Shown piece after piece: positions 5,083-5,276 of a DNA stretch of 5,276 nucleotides. The notes under the pieces were generated by a model, which did not search any database, was not told the DNA's origin, and worked only from the letters and a program-made list of their open reading frames with translations. The position numbers were made by a program, and so were the translations under genes. The stretch comes from Pseudobutyrivibrio sp. (GTDB lineage Bacteria; Bacillota; Clostridia; Lachnospirales; Lachnospiraceae). Numbering within the stretch: the stretch's first letter is position 1; each line of letters opens with the position of its first letter. Where the stretch lies: contig JAFYYE010000268.1 in the NCBI GenBank assembly GCA_017557715.1, positions 1 through 5,276 of the forward strand, in the 5' to 3' direction.

Positions 5083-5276
5083 TGATGAAGTAGATATAGA
5101 AAATAGTATCGGATATTTATTTTACTATGAAAGAAATGAAGAGTTTGTTGCTGAATTACGAGATGATTTAAATGAATGGAATGCGCCTTTATTATTTTCA
5201 GGACTAGTACGAGATGGGATTTATACAGTACCTAAAGAAATAGCAAGATTATGGGTAGAAGAAAGAATCATTCCTA
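5060..5276 (+). CDS. Partner protein of the HipA-like kinase, unknown function (3' end outside window)
   Basis: Seventy-two codons are visible from the ATG at 5060 before the window ends. AGGTGG (5047-5052), seven bases upstream, is the ribosome binding site and lies inside the kinase gene. The 23-base overlap with the kinase gene indicates one operon. The visible part starts MRVFAIHDD, has GYLFYYE near 18-24, APLLFSGLV near 42-50, and ends in W65-V-E-E-R-I-I-P72. From memory I associate this protein with Clostridial HipA-like kinase genes, where it follows the kinase directly, but I cannot name a family. It has no membrane segment or signal peptide. It could be an antitoxin-like regulator, or supply the function of the missing HipA N-terminal domain. 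Both roles are inference. Confidence 0.75.
   Translation, partial: MRVFAIHDDEVDIENSIGYLFYYERNEEFVAELRDDLNEWNAPLLFSGLVRDGIYTVPKEIARLWVEERIIP

Noticed and set aside
1408..5276. Transposon or integron boundaries around the accessory genes.
   Set aside because: I saw no transposase, integrase, tRNA gene, terminal inverted repeats or target-site duplication within the window.

Overview
The window looks like an AT-rich chromosomal stretch from a low-GC Gram-positive anaerobe. A Clostridia or Lachnospiraceae relative (Butyrivibrio/Pseudobutyrivibrio type) is my best guess. This rests on strong AGGAGG-type ribosome binding sites, sigma-A-like promoters, AT-rich codon use, a teichoic-acid-type CDP-glycerol glycerophosphotransferase family protein, and a compact HipA-like kinase of a kind I associate with Clostridia. 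The taxonomic call is inference; there is no rRNA or other marker here.

Layout, left to right. Bases 1-1160 hold the 3' part of a cell-envelope polymer gene (CDP-glycerol glycerophosphotransferase family), whose start lies upstream of the window. A near-perfect intrinsic terminator (1313-1348) closes that unit. An extended -10 promoter directly after it starts a gene for a Fic-family AMP-transferase-like protein (1408-2481). A small, more GC-rich gene of uncertain function follows (2529-2885) and may be a remnant or an orphan partner protein. A GC-rich hairpin (2910-2931) separates it from a convergent minus-strand gene for an AAA/Orc1-Cdc6-like ATPase with a C-terminal winged helix (2938-3978).

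The 282-base divergent region 3979-4260 is the richest non-coding part. It holds six copies of a 9-base repeat in three exact 29-base units, placed at the probable start of the ATPase transcript. It also holds a plus-strand terminator-like hairpin, and a 30-base near-perfect palindrome laid over the -35 and spacer of a strong plus-strand promoter. That promoter drives a HipA-like kinase gene (4261-5082). A further gene overlaps the kinase by 23 bases and runs off the right edge (5060-5276).

Taken together, the left edge is envelope biosynthesis and the rest looks like accessory DNA: a Fic enzyme, a HipA-like kinase with a co-transcribed partner, and a standalone ATPase with a repeat-studded control region. 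Fic and HipA families include toxin-antitoxin and persistence modules, so stress, toxin-antitoxin or defence roles are plausible, but nothing in the sequence proves them. The ATPase control repeats and the kinase-gene palindrome are the two most striking unexplained signals.
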